Of a stretch of 64,000 bases of DNA, positions 56,683 through 64,000 are shown one piece after another. The stretch comes from Drosophila miranda (taxonomy: Eukaryota > Arthropoda > Insecta > Diptera > Drosophilidae): assembly GCF_003369915.1 (NCBI RefSeq), contig NC_046673.1, positions 20,823,718 through 20,887,717 on the forward strand. The letters are read 5' to 3'. The stretch's first letter is position 1, and each line of letters starts with the position of its first letter. The notes beneath the pieces are model-generated. The model worked only from the letters and a program-made list of their open reading frames with translations, made no database searches and had not been told where the DNA came from. The position numbers and the translations under genes are program-made.

Positions 56683-57438
56683 ATGTCGTTGAAAGGCCAA
56701 TTTATGCAAAATCTGCGACGATTTCGCCTGGTTACGTTTGATGTAACGGACACGCTGCTGAAGCTTGAAGATCCCCCAAAGCAATACCAGAAGACGGCAG
56801 CCGAATGCGGAGTGACTGGCCTCGACAGGCAGCAGCTGGAGCGCTGCTTTCGACAACAGTTCAAAATCATGAGCAAAGAATATCCAAATTTTGGTCGCTC
56901 TTCACCGAATCTTGACTGGCAATCCTGGTGGCTGCAGCTGGTATCGGGTACGTTTAGGTGCGTGGATGCCAGCCTGCCGGCCGACAAGCTGGCCACGATT
57001 GGGCAACAGCTCGTACGGGTTTTTCGCACCAGCGCCGGCTGGCGGCATGTCGACGGAGCAGCCGAATTGGTCCAGAGTGTCCGCGATTCTGGCAAATGTG
57101 TGGGCATTATATCCAATTTCGATCCGTCCCTACCACAAGTACTCCAGGCCATGGGTTTTGCCGGAAAGTTCGACTTTATTCTGACCTCTTACGAGGCTGG
57201 CGTTATGAAACCCGATGCGCGCATCTTTAAGATGCCACTAGAGCGTTTGAATATTTCCCCAGACCAGGCCCTGCACATTGGCAACAAGTTCGACATGGAC
57301 TATGCTGGGGCCCGCAACAGTGGCTGGAGCGGATTGCTGGTGCAGCCGAAGGAGGGAAACAAACAAGGCGACAAACACTCGTTCGCCAGCCTGGCCACCC
57401 TTTTGAAGGCCCTCGAGACCCAAGAGATTGTCTGGTGA
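56683..57438 (+). CDS. HAD-superfamily hydrolase, HDHD3/Reg-2-like
   Basis: A predicted small-molecule phosphatase of the haloacid dehalogenase superfamily. The specific substrate is unknown. Single exon, 251 residues. Motif I is TFDVTDTLL, with the nucleophilic Asp at its usual place but a Thr two residues later instead of the acid/base Asp of classical phosphatases. HDHD3 relatives share this kind of change, so it is a family trait and not damage. Motif II is IISNFD, motif III is the lysine in AGVMKPDARIF, and motif IV is HIGNKFDMDYAGARNSG. A helical cap (PPKQYQKTAAECG ... LERCFRQQF) lies between motifs I and II. An alternative ATG at residue 8 would move the start away from the promoter motif. 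Probably the fly gene CG15912, from memory and uncertain. Confidence 0.85.
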   Translation: MSLKGQFMQNLRRFRLVTFDVTDTLLKLEDPPKQYQKTAAECGVTGLDRQQLERCFRQQFKIMSKEYPNFGRSSPNLDWQSWWLQLVSGTFRCVDASLPADKLATIGQQLVRVFRTSAGWRHVDGAAELVQSVRDSGKCVGIISNFDPSLPQVLQAMGFAGKFDFILTSYEAGVMKPDARIFKMPLERLNISPDQALHIGNKFDMDYAGARNSGWSGLLVQPKEGNKQGDKHSFASLATLLKALETQEIVW

Positions 57439-57908
57439 CGTGACGCAGTGATTATTCTTTCGCCTCTTTGTTTAATGCATAACTTACTGGCTGCACTTAT
57501 GTTTACAAAAATTATGAAACGAAACAAAGATATATATATCTTTATGTGTGTAATGCATAATCTAAGGCTAATCTTAACATAATACGCGCATACTTAGTCA
57601 CGGCTCTGCGTTGATCGAATGCTAATTGCTCGATGCGATGCGATGCCACACGAGTATTGGGGATGTGAAAAAGTCAGACTCATCTTACATGCCTAGCCTT
57701 ACATGCGGATTAAGCTATTACCTGATGACTTATTGAATATCTTTGTTAATATATGTACACATTAAATGGTCCCAGCCTTGGAAGAAAATGCTGGGACAGA
57801 CACACACACGGTCGTAAATACTATTGAACAGATTAAAAATAAGTTCCGACCCGAAATATATATTGGTTTTTTAGGGAATGCGTTTGGTGGTGTCCTTTCC
57901 TTTGGGTT

Positions 57909-59318
57909 CTACGTGGATTTTGTGGCCTTGGCGGGCATTTGGGCCTTGGCTGCTTTTAGCTGTTCGAGATTGAATTGCTTGCGTATTTCCGTCGACACCT
58001 GCCGGATGACCGCATCAGTGTTGGCCTTCAGATCCCGCTCGAGCACATCGATGTCCACGTCCTTGCTCTCCAGCCGCATCTGCATGTCCGAGTAGAAATC
58101 ACAGAAAAGCACCGGCTCGTCGGAACCGTTTGGGGTGCGCGTACTGCAGTATTGGCCCCGACGATGCAGATCATCGTTACTGGACTTCGAGTCGAGAAAG
58201 CGCCGTGCACCCAGCGGCAGCTGCTGCTGTACGAGTCGCTCATGGTTCTGGGATATATGAAACTTGAGCTTCTTGAACTCTTTCACCTCGTTCTTCATGT
58301 ACTTTACGTAGCTGTACATCTTTGAGGTCTTCTTCGTGAGGTTCTCCAGGCAGCTGATGAAGTTGCGCACCTGCTGGGTGCGAGGCAGGGTGCTGGGATC
58401 GAGGCGTTCGGCCTCATCGAAGTGCTGCAGGGAACGATTGAAGTCATGCTTCATGGCCAGTGCTGAAGCGAGAACCACATGATTCTCCGCCACCTTGGGG
58501 GCATGCTCGACGGCAGCGGTCAGTATTAGATCGGCATCGATCAGGCGACCCATCCGAAAGAGTATTGTGCCCAGACTGAGCAGCGGTATGTCCTTGAAGA
58601 TGGGCGGGGCCAGCAATGTGGCTAGACGGGCGCAGGGTAGAGCCTCGCGAGCATTGCCCCGCATTCGCCAGTAGTAAGAGCTGAGCGTGTGGAATTTCCA
58701 TGACGCCGGATGATGCTGCAGTCCGTCAACAGCAAACCGTCGCGTCAGTTCGACGGTAGCGGTCCCGATATTGGTGTCATGCTCCCGCTCCACATATGCC
58801 GAGTCCATAATCTTTGGCTGGAAGCTTTCGAGGTGGTCATAGGTGGCCGGGCCAACACTCAGCTTATGATAGTTGCTGCAGATGGGCTCTAGGGTACGTT
58901 GTTTCGTGCCAGTACTAGACTTTCCGTGCGGTTGATTCACGTCACTCTGCTCCGGAAGATTAATGCGTTTCAGTTGATCTGGTGTGATCTTCAGATAGGA
59001 CATTCGCTTTTCCAGCATGTAGTAGTCCATCGCACACTTGGCCTGTTCGGCCAGGTCTTCCCCGAACCGCATGGAGAAGCGCAAATGCTCGACAATCTGT
59101 TCCCGCTTTCGCAACAGGTCCAGGTAGGAGCGCTCAACGTACTCATTGTATCGTATCTGCTCCAGGAAGGCAATTAGGTTCTGTGGCTCGCGCATGTGAA
59201 AGGGCGAGTCCAGCTTTTGGGTAATTTCGTCTTCCTTCAGCACCCAATGATTGCTGGCCGAGCAGCTGAGGAGCACATGCAGGCAGCCGACGGCCACGGC
59301 GAGCTGACAGACACGCAT
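57909..59318 (-). CDS. TTC17-like tetratricopeptide protein with signal peptide
   Basis: Resembles vertebrate TTC17, a TPR protein linked to actin and cilium organisation. The first part (NHWVLKEDEITQKLDSPF, then EPQNLIAFLEQ) matches the TTC17 N-terminus. A later block (LEPICSN, DHLESF, then SSYYWRMRGNAREALPCARLATLLAP, KDIPLLSLGTILFRMGRLIDAD) matches its C-terminal TPR region. The long middle of vertebrate TTC17 is absent, giving only 469 residues. The start chosen is the first ATG in frame (59318), which opens a signal peptide (MRVCQLAVAVGCLHVLLSCSA), so the protein should enter the secretory pathway. The C-terminus is helical and charged. Single exon. The similarity to TTC17 was recognised by pattern, not by search. 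Confidence 0.7.
   Translation of the reverse strand: MRVCQLAVAVGCLHVLLSCSASNHWVLKEDEITQKLDSPFHMREPQNLIAFLEQIRYNEYVERSYLDLLRKREQIVEHLRFSMRFGEDLAEQAKCAMDYYMLEKRMSYLKITPDQLKRINLPEQSDVNQPHGKSSTGTKQRTLEPICSNYHKLSVGPATYDHLESFQPKIMDSAYVEREHDTNIGTATVELTRRFAVDGLQHHPASWKFHTLSSYYWRMRGNAREALPCARLATLLAPPIFKDIPLLSLGTILFRMGRLIDADLILTAAVEHAPKVAENHVVLASALAMKHDFNRSLQHFDEAERLDPSTLPRTQQVRNFISCLENLTKKTSKMYSYVKYMKNEVKEFKKLKFHISQNHERLVQQQLPLGARRFLDSKSSNDDLHRRGQYCSTRTPNGSDEPVLFCDFYSDMQMRLESKDVDIDVLERDLKANTDAVIRQVSTEIRKQFNLEQLKAAKAQMPAKATKST

Positions 59319-64000
<4,682 letters not shown>

Overview
The window is nuclear DNA from a fruit fly (Drosophila, Sophophora; most likely the obscura group). Evidence: near-complete matches to known fly proteins (Top3beta with 875 codons and the catalytic tyrosine at residue 332, Ran with 216, Rpt4 with 397), short GT-AG introns, fly core-promoter motifs (DRE TATCGATA, motif 1 GGTCACAC, motif 6 GGTATATT) and many short microsatellites. 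From memory, nearly every gene belongs to Muller element A, but the genes come from two separate parts of the D. melanogaster X, roughly 5E and 10A-10C. The exact species is an inference.

Layout. 0-3 kb: low-complexity DNA, dispersed repeats and a decayed piece of an arrow/LRP5-6-like gene. 3.8-7.4 kb: a 13-unit polyubiquitin gene (minus). 8.2-11.1 kb: Top3beta (minus, 5 coding exons). 11.5-12.1 kb: repeats at a synteny junction, then a possible 34-codon gene. 12.3-18.5 kb: gene-poor. 18.6-20.6 kb: mthl1, a GPCR (minus). 22.2-24.8 kb: Ran (plus). 26.7-30.5 kb: four small secreted SVWC (Vago-type) genes, two on each strand. 31.4-32.2 kb: a CDK2AP1 homologue (minus). 34-38.6 kb: the kinesin-13 gene Klp10A (plus), with a possible nested gene in its last intron. 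40.7-51.1 kb: a 10.4-kb Ulysses-like LTR retroelement that looks whole and young. 51.6-52.7 kb: dispersed repeats. 52.8-59.3 kb: wuho (plus), Rpt4 (minus), a SKP1-like gene (minus), an HDHD3-like phosphatase (plus) and a TTC17-like TPR protein (minus). 60.2 kb to the end: Usp7 (plus), cut by the window edge.

Most genes are housekeeping: ubiquitin supply, proteasome, SCF-type adaptor, deubiquitinase, tRNA methylation, nuclear transport, topoisomerase and mitotic kinesin. Their juxtaposition looks like chromosome history rather than a functional cluster. Top3beta and wuho, which I recall as divergent neighbours in D. melanogaster, are 41 kb apart here, with 10A-type genes between them. Copies of one short repeat sit at all three places where the gene order switches between 5E-type and 10A-type blocks (11.5, 52.3 and 59.6 kb). 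This is the most interesting signal in the window. The four SVWC genes are the only obvious functional cluster.
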